From an uncultured Collinsella sp. (GTDB lineage: Bacteria; Actinomycetota; Coriobacteriia; Coriobacteriales; Coriobacteriaceae), in contig CAAESW010000058.1 of the NCBI GenBank assembly GCA_900758845.1, positions 1 through 15,563 on the forward strand: 15,563 nt of DNA, read 5' to 3'. Both the position numbers and the translations under genes were made by a program. The notes under the pieces are model-generated. The model saw only the letters and a list, made by a program, of their open reading frames with translations. It was not told where the DNA came from and ran no database searches. This document shows, in pieces, positions 7,037-13,209 of this stretch; within the stretch, counting starts at the first letter, position 1; the number at the start of each line of letters is the position of its first letter.

Positions 7037-7056
7037 ATTATAACGTCTTATACGTT
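7037..7056 (-). promoter_or_regulatory. Promoter -10 and GntR operator (site 2) of the PTS operon
   Basis: On the minus strand a perfect TATAAT (7042-7037) lies 27 bases before the EIIAB start. The operator AACGT-cttat-ACGTT (7042-7056), a perfect 5-bp inverted repeat around five bases, overlaps the first base of this -10 and the spacer. No good -35 was found. The arrangement fits repression by steric block. Confidence 0.65.
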
Positions 7057-7080
7057 GCTTATATTGCTAATTAGTATAAA

Positions 7081-7115
7081 GACCGTTCGCGGGTGAAAAT
7101 CGACCGTTGACGGGT
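7081..7115. repeat. 21-bp-period direct repeat upstream of the PTS promoter
   Basis: GACCGTTCGCGGGT (7081-7094) recurs as GACCGTTGACGGGT (7102-7115), 12 of 14 identical, two helical turns apart. An AACGT pair 11 bases apart follows (7118-7122, 7129-7133). The repeats lie 72-106 bases upstream of the EIIAB start. They may be binding sites for another regulator; function unknown. Confidence 0.45.
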
Positions 7116-7192
7116 TTAACGTACTCGAAACGTTGGACTGGGTAGGCCGGCGCTAGCTGGATAACCCCAGGTCAGACCCTGCGCGCAATCCC

Positions 7193-8275
7193 CTATCGCA
7201 CGAAGTACCAGGGGCTTTCCTGTACGGTGGGTTCCAGCGCAATGCCGGTGCGTTCCTTAAACAGATCCATGTCCTGAGATTTTTCGGTCCACCACGCGTT
7301 GGGCTTAAAGGTCATGCTCTCAATGACATGACCGACAAACACACTGTTGCGCAGCTTGGAGAAGTCGGTGTTCATAATCAGGATGGACGCGAGCACCAAC
7401 ACGATGCCCAGGACTTTAATCGCGCCGGCGGGCTCGGCGTAGACACCAATGCCCACCAGTACGGTGACGACCGTCTCGAAAGACATTACGACGGGAACTT
7501 TCGATGTCTCGAGCCCCATGGACAGACCCTGCATATATAAGATGTAAGCAACGGCTGTGGGGATGAGTCCAAAGCCAAGGAACAGCAGCAGCAGCTGTGG
7601 CGACATTGCCGCGGCGACATCCGGCCACGGAGCCGCGATAGCTGCCATAACCGCACCGCCAAAAACAAAGCCCCAAAACGTGACAGCCAGCGGGTGGACC
7701 GTCTTGGTTGCTATTCGGCTAAACACCGCGAGCGACGCACCACAAAGGCCTGCAATCACGCCCGACGTGACGCCCCAAACCGAAAAATGAAAACCGGAAA
7801 GGTCGCCATTGGTCACTGCAAGCACGCAGCCTACGATGTTAAAGACAATGGCAACGAGCTTGTTGGGGGTCACGTCCTCGCGATAAAGCACGCGGCCGAG
7901 CATGACGCCAAACACCGGCGAGGTGTAGAGCAGCACCGAGGCCGTGGACATGCCCACCTCGCCCATGCACTCGTAATAGCAAGTGTTGGCGGCGGCCAAA
8001 CCGACGATACCGACAAGCGCGCAGGGAACAAGCTCTTTAGGGCTTGCCCTGAACAGGGCAAGCGGACCCTGAGCCACGGTAGACCCCTCACCCGGACGGC
8101 AGCCCATAAACATCAGGACCGGCGCCAAGATAAGCGCTCCGACCAACAAGCGAAAGGCAGCCATGCTCTGGGACGAAACGCCCATGGCCGAGATGCCGTT
8201 TACAAAGATTCCGATGCTGCCCCACATAAGCGCGGCGATTAGCACCAGCACATAGCCCAGATTGCTTTTCTTCAA
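7193..8275 (-). CDS. EamA/DMT-family permease
   Basis: A 360-residue polytopic membrane protein with two EamA repeats, about ten hydrophobic segments in all. The repeat starts are seen in ALMWGSIGIFVNGIS and WGVTSGVIAGLCGASLAVFS. A polar tail of about 50 residues follows the last helix. Such proteins move metabolites or amino acids, often as exporters. The start chosen is TTG at 8275 with GAGGAGG five bases upstream. An in-frame ATG at 8311 would add 12 residues but has no ribosome site and nearly abuts the operator at 8315-8327. Sharing that operator with the PTS operon suggests a role in the same pathway, for example moving lysine or another amine released by the deglycases. The substrate is inferred only. 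Confidence 0.88.
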   Translation of the reverse strand: MKKSNLGYVLVLIAALMWGSIGIFVNGISAMGVSSQSMAAFRLLVGALILAPVLMFMGCRPGEGSTVAQGPLALFRASPKELVPCALVGIVGLAAANTCYYECMGEVGMSTASVLLYTSPVFGVMLGRVLYREDVTPNKLVAIVFNIVGCVLAVTNGDLSGFHFSVWGVTSGVIAGLCGASLAVFSRIATKTVHPLAVTFWGFVFGGAVMAAIAAPWPDVAAAMSPQLLLLFLGFGLIPTAVAYILYMQGLSMGLETSKVPVVMSFETVVTVLVGIGVYAEPAGAIKVLGIVLVLASILIMNTDFSKLRNSVFVGHVIESMTFKPNAWWTEKSQDMDLFKERTGIALEPTVQESPWYFVR

Positions 8276-8314
8276 CGCAGCCTCCTCGGTATTGTTTCCA
8301 ATATGTTTCATACT

Positions 8315-8327
8315 ACGTTATAGTCGT
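8315..8327 (-). promoter_or_regulatory. GntR operator site 3, before the EamA permease
   Basis: ACGTTATAGTCGT differs from site 1 (minus-strand reading) at two of 13 positions. On the minus strand it contains a possible -10, TATAAC, with TTGAAA 15 bases upstream. It lies 40 bases before the TTG start, which fits a promoter-overlapping operator. Confidence 0.6.
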
Positions 8328-8362
8328 TATATACATTTTTCAAGACACAAATCGCCGAACGG

Positions 8363-8452
8363 AAAAGATCCGCTGGGGACGGAGGAAAACGGATCACTGA
8401 GGGGCTGGTCTGAGTCAGTGATCCGTTTTCCTCCGTCCCCAGCGGATCATTT
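8363..8452. repeat. Long hairpin with perfect 34-bp arms
   Basis: Positions 8367-8400 are the exact inverted complement of 8415-8448, closing a 14-nt loop (8401-8414). After one mismatch three more A-T pairs extend it (8363-8365 with 8450-8452). On the minus strand the stem runs into four T, so it may also terminate the upstream deglycase transcript. Arms begin GATCCGCTGGGGACGG. Confidence 0.85.
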
Positions 8453-8456
8453 GGCT

Positions 8457-8521
8457 GTTGCGGTGAAATAGTTCCTGAATAGAGGCTTCAGACCCCCAAA
8501 CAGGAACTATTCCACCGCAAC
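8457..8521. repeat. Second long hairpin with 21-bp arms
   Basis: Positions 8457-8477 are inverted at 8501-8521 with one mismatch (8466 with 8512) that becomes a G-U pair in minus-strand RNA. The 23-nt loop carries TCAGACC (8488-8494), exactly complementary to GGTCTGA (8407-8413) in the loop of the neighbouring hairpin. It lies 36 bases past the stop of the deglycase at 8558. Confidence 0.8.
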
Positions 8522-8557
8522 TCATGAGGACATCGAGCTGTTAGGCCGCTCTATCCC

Positions 8558-9550
8558 CTAGTAGTCCAGCTTCCACATGTAGCGGCGCGTCATGTAGTCC
8601 TTGTGGGTGACGGCGGAGAGCGCGCGCATATACACGTTGTTGAGGATCGGGGCAAAGATCAGGTGGTTGAAGTACTCGCTCACGCTGTCCTTGATGTCGT
8701 TGAGGCCGAGCTCCTTGGCGTCGAGCTGATAGACGCGCTCGCCACCGTACTGGTTGACGAAGCGGATGCCGCGCTCGTCGTTGCAGCGGCTGCGGCCGAC
8801 GCTGATGAGCTGGAACAGCGAGGTGCGCTTGTCCAGGATCTCGAAGGGGCCATGGAAGAAGTCGCAGGTGTTGATGGTGCAGGAGTCGATCTGCAGCATC
8901 TCCTGCACGTTGCAGATGCTAAAGACGTAGGCGGCACCAAAGAGCGGGCCCTGGGCCATGACGTTGATGCAGGGCTTGTCGGCGTTCTGCTCGGCCCACT
9001 TGGCAGCGAGCGGACGGGTGTACTCGACGGCCTTGCGATAGATGGGGTCGACCAAGTCGAAGGCGGCCATAGCGGTCTCGTACTCGGCATAGCCCTCGGT
9101 CTGCTGCGTAAGCTCCATGGCGATCATGGTCACGACGGCAGAGTTGGTGCGGCCCATGCAGGACTCATCGACGGCCAGGCTGTCGTACTGGATCTTGTAG
9201 TCGCAGACCTCGGTGAGGCCGGACTCGTCAACATAGATGGCGATGGTGCTGGCGCCGTGGTCCTTAGCGACCTGGGCGGCGACGATGGTCTCCTTGGTGC
9301 CGCGCATGGACACGACGACGGCCAGGGTGTTCTCGTTGACATAGGCGGGCGTGGCGTGCACGAACTCGTTGCTGGTGTAGCTGGAGCTCACGACCTGCGT
9401 GGCCTCGTGCTCCATAAAGTACTGGGCAGGATAGTTGCCGCCGTTGGATCCGCCGGCGCCAATCCACACGACGCGCTTGATGCCGCCCTTGTCTGCCTTG
9501 TCGGCCAAAACCTGGGAGACGACATCCTTAACCTGTTCCTGAGTAGTCAT
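8558..9550 (-). CDS. Second SIS-domain sugar-phosphate deglycase (FrlB/GfrF-like)
   Basis: A 330-residue two-SIS-domain cytoplasmic enzyme, clearly paralogous to the deglycase at 3226-4209 but diverged. It keeps IGAGGSNGGNYPAQYF (30-45), Glu217 and His233 (16 apart, the expected catalytic pair), the HGPFE motif and C-terminal RRYMWKLDY. Differences include a shortened phosphosugar loop SMRGTKET (81-88) and Asp230 where the paralogue has Glu in GEYFHGP. The predicted reaction is cleavage of a 6-phosphorylated fructosamine-type compound, perhaps of another conjugate. The ATG at 9550 has AAAGG ten bases upstream, a rather long gap. It is divergent from its own GntR regulator (9758) across a 207-base region with ATACA operators, and lies outside the PTS operon. 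Confidence 0.88.
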   Translation of the reverse strand: MTTQEQVKDVVSQVLADKADKGGIKRVVWIGAGGSNGGNYPAQYFMEHEATQVVSSSYTSNEFVHATPAYVNENTLAVVVSMRGTKETIVAAQVAKDHGASTIAIYVDESGLTEVCDYKIQYDSLAVDESCMGRTNSAVVTMIAMELTQQTEGYAEYETAMAAFDLVDPIYRKAVEYTRPLAAKWAEQNADKPCINVMAQGPLFGAAYVFSICNVQEMLQIDSCTINTCDFFHGPFEILDKRTSLFQLISVGRSRCNDERGIRFVNQYGGERVYQLDAKELGLNDIKDSVSEYFNHLIFAPILNNVYMRALSAVTHKDYMTRRYMWKLDY

Positions 9551-9590
9551 CGTGCATCAGCCTTTCTTCTTCGTTTGATGCTCATCACAG

Positions 9591-9637
9591 GCATACAAGT
9601 TACATACATGTTTTGGTTATGTCGACTAGTTGTATGC
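9591..9637. promoter_or_regulatory. Operator region before the second deglycase
   Basis: ATACAAGTT (9593-9601) and ATACATGTT (9604-9612) are direct repeats 11 bases apart. GCATACAA (9591-9598) is inverted as TTGTATGC (9630-9637). The same paired repeat with the same 11-base period occurs at 9732-9751 before the divergent GntR gene. Confidence 0.55.
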
Positions 9638-9701
9638 TATATTTGTCTTAGAAATTATGCTGATCTGGTTTTCGATAACTTGCTACCAGCGGTTTTGTTG
9701 T

Positions 9702-9714
9702 TGTATTGAATACA
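9702..9714. promoter_or_regulatory. Palindromic operator in the deglycase-GntR divergent region
   Basis: TGTATT-G-AATACA is a perfect 6-bp inverted repeat around one base. It contains two of the seven ATACA/TGTAT half-sites in 9593-9747 and lies 44 bases before the GntR start. Confidence 0.5.
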
Positions 9715-9731
9715 TGCTTGATTAGATTCGC

Positions 9732-9751
9732 ATACAGGTTAGATACAGGTT
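9732..9751. promoter_or_regulatory. Paired operator repeat overlapping the GntR ribosome site
   Basis: ATACAGGTT occurs twice exactly (9732-9740, 9743-9751), 11 bases apart. The AGG of the second copy is also the only plausible Shine-Dalgarno for the ATG at 9758, so binding here would block transcription or translation start of the regulator. Confidence 0.55.
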
Positions 9752-9757
9752 GATCGC

Positions 9758-10480
9758 ATGAACGCTTCGTCTAAAAAGAAACTGGCCCAATACGAGCGCT
9801 TGGCGGGCATGCTGCGCGACCGCATTGCCTCCGGCACCTACGCACGCGGAGACAAGCTGCCGTCCGAGATGGAACTCATGGACGAATCGGGGCTGTCGCG
9901 CAGCACCGTGCGCCACGCCCTTAAGGTTCTCGTTGATGAGGGTCTGGTTCGAACCGAGCGCGGGCGCGGCGCCTTTGTGGCCGACACGCCGGCGCTCCAC
10001 GAGAACAACCTGGTGTTTTCGAGCTATACGGCGCAGGTCCAGGGTCAGGGCATGAAGCCCACCACGCGCACGGTGGACTCGGGCTTTACCAAGGCGGGTG
10101 GCAGCATAGCTAAGTTCTTTGATGCCGCCGTGGGCAGCAAGCTCGTCAAACTTGTCCGCCTGCGTTATCTGGACGATGCGCCACTGTGCCTGGAGACCAC
10201 CTATCTACCACCGAGCTTTGAGGCGCTCATCGATCGCGATATCAATGGTTCGCTCTACGCCACGCTGCGCCAGGAATTCCATCGCGCGCCGGCACAGGGG
10301 CACAAGACCTTTGAGGTGTGCTATGCCTCGCAAAACGAGGCGTTTTTGCTCAACGTTGAGCGCGGGCAGGCGCTGATCCTAATCACCGACTACGTCTACG
10401 ACACCGACGGCCGACCGCTCCATGTCTCTAAGCGCATCCAACGCACCGACCGCGCCAAATACACCGAGCCCATCGGCTAA
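9758..10480 (+). CDS. Second GntR-family regulator with UTRA domain
   Basis: A 240-residue cytoplasmic regulator of the HutC subfamily and the only clear plus-strand gene in the window. Residues about 10-75 form the winged helix (KLPSEMELMDESGLSRSTVR, GRGAFV). Residues about 95-235 are the UTRA effector domain. The ATG at 9758 has a weak AGG eight bases upstream, inside an operator repeat. It is divergent from the second deglycase, which it probably controls, possibly with itself, through ATACA-type sites distinct from the ACGT-type sites of the first regulator. The likely effector is a phosphorylated sugar-amine, but this is inference. Its stop codon is immediately followed by a 33-nt hairpin repeat shared with the convergent GNAT gene. 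Confidence 0.93.
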   Translation: MNASSKKKLAQYERLAGMLRDRIASGTYARGDKLPSEMELMDESGLSRSTVRHALKVLVDEGLVRTERGRGAFVADTPALHENNLVFSSYTAQVQGQGMKPTTRTVDSGFTKAGGSIAKFFDAAVGSKLVKLVRLRYLDDAPLCLETTYLPPSFEALIDRDINGSLYATLRQEFHRAPAQGHKTFEVCYASQNEAFLLNVERGQALILITDYVYDTDGRPLHVSKRIQRTDRAKYTEPIG

Positions 10481-10513
10481 CCTGCCAAAATAAACCTGTC
10501 CCTAAATGGTAGG
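10481..10513. repeat. 33-nt hairpin repeat, copy 3 (inverted), bridging two convergent genes
   Basis: In reverse orientation this has the same 13-nt loop as copy 2 and the same 33-nt length. It begins on the base after the GntR stop and runs into the GNAT gene, supplying its last three sense codons and stop (10502-10513). The inner stem pairs are lost here. It may act as a bidirectional terminator for the two convergent genes. Confidence 0.75.
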
Positions 10514-11092
10514 TTTGGGGAGGTCGGGGAACCAGGTTGGCTTGGGTTGGTTGGGCGTGCGCTCGGCTAGGACCAACTCCATCCAGCACATGTCGTACCA
10601 GCGGCCGAACTTTTGGGCGCAGCGGTCAAAAGCGCCGACCAGGCGATACCCCATATGGGCATGGAAATCCTGACTGTTGTGCGTCAGGTACTCGTCGTCC
10701 TTGTCGTGCGGCACGGCAATGAGCGCGCACATGTTGGTGATGCCCATCGCGATCAGACACTGCTTGAGCGCATCGTGCAGCTTGCGGCCCAACCCGCCGT
10801 GGCGCACGTCGCGCGCCAGGTAGATTGACGTCTCGACCGACCAGTCGTATGCCTCGCGGCTGTTAAGCGGACTCACGTAGGCATAGCCTACCGGACGCCC
10901 GTCCAACTCCATCACCAAATACGGATAGCGCTTGAGCGTACGCTCGATGCGCCCGGCGAACTCCTCAACGCTCGGCACCTCGTATTCGCAGGTAATCGCC
11001 GTCTCGCGCACATACGGCTCATAGATGGCAAGCAACGCCGGCGCATCATCGGGCGTCGCCAGGCGAATCGTCGGCTCGGACATCTCGGTCAT
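10502..11092 (-). CDS. GNAT-family N-acetyltransferase (phosphinothricin acetyltransferase-like)
   Basis: A 196-residue cytoplasmic acetyltransferase using acetyl-CoA. The acetyl-CoA loop is RHGGLGRKL (97-105), following the strand VETSIYLARDV. The N-terminal IRLATPDDAPALLAIYEPYV and the HAHMGYRLVGAFDRCAQKFGRWYD region resemble the PAT/Bar branch. The acceptor is unknown; an amino acid or amino-acid analogue is common in that branch. The ATG at 11092 is preferred because AAGGG lies just upstream; a farther ATG at 11134 falls inside the previous gene's terminator hairpin. The last codons and stop come from a repeat element. It follows the threonine aldolase terminator, so it is likely transcribed separately. 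Confidence 0.85.
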   Translation of the reverse strand: MTEMSEPTIRLATPDDAPALLAIYEPYVRETAITCEYEVPSVEEFAGRIERTLKRYPYLVMELDGRPVGYAYVSPLNSREAYDWSVETSIYLARDVRHGGLGRKLHDALKQCLIAMGITNMCALIAVPHDKDDEYLTHNSQDFHAHMGYRLVGAFDRCAQKFGRWYDMCWMELVLAERTPNQPKPTWFPDLPKPTI

Positions 11093-11109
11093 ACAACCCT
11101 TCTCCCCCC

Positions 11110-11153
11110 AAAAGCAAAGGCCGCCCTGCGCCAAGCTCAGGCGCAGGGCGGCC
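11110..11153 (-). terminator. Intrinsic terminator of the threonine aldolase gene
   Basis: A perfect 13-bp GC-rich stem (11119-11131 with 11141-11153) closes a 9-nt loop. It lies 18 bases past the aldolase stop and is followed on the minus strand by TTTGCTTTT. Confidence 0.85.
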
Positions 11154-11171
11154 CCTTGTCATTACATCAGG

Positions 11172-12197
11172 CTACAGGACAGCCGCCAACGCGTCGATAT
11201 CCTCCTGCGTCGTGGCCCAGCTGGTGCAAAAACGCACCACCGTGTGGGTATCGTCGTACTTTTCCCAGTACTCGATCGAGGCATGCTCGCGAATGTGGGC
11301 CATGTCCTCGTTGGGCAGAATCACAAACTGCTGGTTTGTGGGCGTCTCCAAGAAGAACTGGTAGCCGCGCTCGTGCAGCACGCGACGAAGCGTCTGAGCC
11401 GTCTCGATCGCCTGACGGCCAATCTCAAAATACAGGCCATCGGTAAAGAGCGCCTCAAACTGCACGCCCGTCAGACGGCCCTTGGCCAACAGCGCGCCGT
11501 GCTGCTTAATACGCGGAATGGGATGCGCCGGGGCGTGCATGCCGCAAAACACCACGGCCTCGCCGCAGAGCGCGCCGCATTTGGTGCCGCCGATGTAGAA
11601 CACGTCGCACAGCTGCGCCAGCTCAGGTAGGGTAATGTCGCACTCATCGGCCGCCAGTGCATAGGCCAGGCGAGCACCGTCCACAAACAGCGGAATCTCG
11701 CGCTTCTGGCACACCGCGTGAATCGCCGCGAGCTCGGCCTTGGAGTACAGCGTGCCGTACTCGGTCGATAGACTCACGTACACGGCGCCCGGGAACACCG
11801 TGTGCTCGTAGCTCTCGTTTTCGTAGAACACCTGGATATAGTTCTCGAGGTCCTCGGCGTGCATCTTGCCCTCGTAGCCGGGGATGGTGAGTACCTTGTG
11901 GCCGCCAAACTCGATGGCGCCCGCCTCGTGGCAGGCGACGTGGCCAGTCTCGGCAGCAACGACGCCCTCGTACGGCGCGAGCAGCATGTCGATCACCGTC
12001 GCGTTGGCCTGCGTGCCGCCCACCAGAAAAAACACGTCGGCATCGGGGGCCTGGCAGGCCTCGCGAATAAGTTGCTTGGCACGCTCGGTGTGCGCATCGG
12101 TACCGTAGCCGGGCTGCGGCTCCATATTGGTGTCGACGAGCGCCTGCAGCACTGCCGGGTGTGCGCCGTGGGAATAATCGTTGTTGAACGCGAGCAT
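11172..12197 (-). CDS. ltaE: Low-specificity L-threonine aldolase (beta-eliminating lyase family)
   Basis: A 341-residue PLP-dependent enzyme that splits threonine or allo-threonine into glycine and acetaldehyde in the cytoplasm. The N-terminal FNNDYSHGAHP, the phosphate loop GGTQAN (60-65), ring-stacking His86, PLP-nitrogen Asp173 in FVDGARLA and Lys206 in YIGGTKCGAL (internal aldimine) fit the fold-type I threonine aldolase family, and length is typical. The ATG at 12197 follows an AGAGAGGA ribosome site by five bases. It starts 45 bases after the PAP2 phosphatase stop, so the two may be cotranscribed, and it ends at a strong terminator. The gene symbol is by family; activity on other beta-hydroxy amino acids is possible. 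Confidence 0.88.
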   Translation of the reverse strand: MLAFNNDYSHGAHPAVLQALVDTNMEPQPGYGTDAHTERAKQLIREACQAPDADVFFLVGGTQANATVIDMLLAPYEGVVAAETGHVACHEAGAIEFGGHKVLTIPGYEGKMHAEDLENYIQVFYENESYEHTVFPGAVYVSLSTEYGTLYSKAELAAIHAVCQKREIPLFVDGARLAYALAADECDITLPELAQLCDVFYIGGTKCGALCGEAVVFCGMHAPAHPIPRIKQHGALLAKGRLTGVQFEALFTDGLYFEIGRQAIETAQTLRRVLHERGYQFFLETPTNQQFVILPNEDMAHIREHASIEYWEKYDDTHTVVRFCTSWATTQEDIDALAAVL

Positions 12198-12242
12198 GGC
12201 AATCCTCTCTTACCGGGTATCGGCCAGATGATTCAAACGGAG

Positions 12243-13106
12243 CTATTGTACGCCGTTGGGATAGGCAATGCGCGCGGCGAGACACTCAAGCGCCAGCACC
12301 AGGGCAAAGCCGCAGCTCACGTCACTCAAAAAGTGTGCGCCGATCACGATGCGGCCAAACGCGACGAGCGCCGCGACCACAGCTGCCGCCCAAAAGATCA
12401 CGCGGCGACGCGAAGGTTTTTCCTTAAAAGCCGCCGCGGGAAGCCCGGCGAGCATGAGGCCGATCGCCGCATGCGCGGTGTGTCCACTCGCGAACGACTT
12501 AAAGCCGTCCTTGATTACGCCGGCGGCGATATAGCTCCACTTGTCGGGGTTGCCAATCACCCACCACGGCTGAAAATTGAGCCCCGGCGTGACCTCGATC
12601 ACGCGCATGCGCGGGCGCGACCACAGCGGCTTGACGATCACGTTGAGGATGATGGCCTGAGCGACCCACACGACAAGCACCATCAACGCCCAGCGCGTGA
12701 GCTCGTCGGGCTCGGTCGTGCGCGTGAGGCGATAGACGACAAGGTTAGCGGCGATGACCAGCACAAACGTCAGCACCAGCTGAACGGCAATGAGTTTACC
12801 GCTAACCCGCAGGGACGAAACGATCTCGTAGCCGGCCAGGCCGACGTTGACGAGGATGCCGAGCACGGCAAGCCATTTGCTCCCCCTGGAGTCGGGACGC
12901 ATCGCGCGTACGAGCATAACGCCCGCGACGCTCGCCGTCAGCTCGAACGGCAGCTCGCCGGCGGCCTCGATAAAGCGGCCGTACATGCTGCCGACGTTGA
13001 ACAGCGCGCTCGAGATTTGGTAATCGAAAAAGGTGCCCACGCCCAGACAAAGGCACAGGACAACCGCGATAATGGCGACATCTTTCTTATAGATGTATCC
13101 GAACAT
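12243..13106 (-). CDS. PAP2-family membrane phosphatase
   Basis: A 287-residue integral membrane protein with about six or more hydrophobic helices. Catalytic motifs of the PAP2 superfamily appear in order: KPLWSRP (159-165, a shortened motif 1), ASGHTAHA (206-213, catalytic His209) and GRIVIGAHFLSD (251-262, His258 and Asp262). Such enzymes remove phosphate from lipid phosphates, for example phosphatidic acid or undecaprenyl pyrophosphate; the exact substrate is unknown. Motif 1 has four rather than the usual six residues between Lys and Arg-Pro. The ATG at 13106 follows AAAGGA by four bases; a longer N-terminal reading lacks a ribosome site. It lies 216 bases downstream of mfd, across a structured repeat. 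Confidence 0.85.
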   Translation of the reverse strand: MFGYIYKKDVAIIAVVLCLCLGVGTFFDYQISSALFNVGSMYGRFIEAAGELPFELTASVAGVMLVRAMRPDSRGSKWLAVLGILVNVGLAGYEIVSSLRVSGKLIAVQLVLTFVLVIAANLVVYRLTRTTEPDELTRWALMVLVVWVAQAIILNVIVKPLWSRPRMRVIEVTPGLNFQPWWVIGNPDKWSYIAAGVIKDGFKSFASGHTAHAAIGLMLAGLPAAAFKEKPSRRRVIFWAAAVVAALVAFGRIVIGAHFLSDVSCGFALVLALECLAARIAYPNGVQ

Positions 13107-13209
13107 GCTTTCCTTTCGGTCGGGCGAAGGGCGGTCAACCTGCAATGTGGGTGAGACGAAGATGGCTTTGTCCCGTAAATACCCTTACAGGTTGAGCATA
13201 AGTAAGCGA

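Noticed and set aside
8276..8311. ATG at 8311 as start of the EamA permease.
   Set aside because: No Shine-Dalgarno precedes it and it nearly abuts the operator; the TTG at 8275 has a strong GAGGAGG at good spacing. The ATG is not fully excluded.
8363..8521. A CRISPR array or insertion-sequence remnant.
   Set aside because: There are only two inverted, non-identical hairpins, no regularly spaced direct repeats, and no transposase-like coding sequence nearby.
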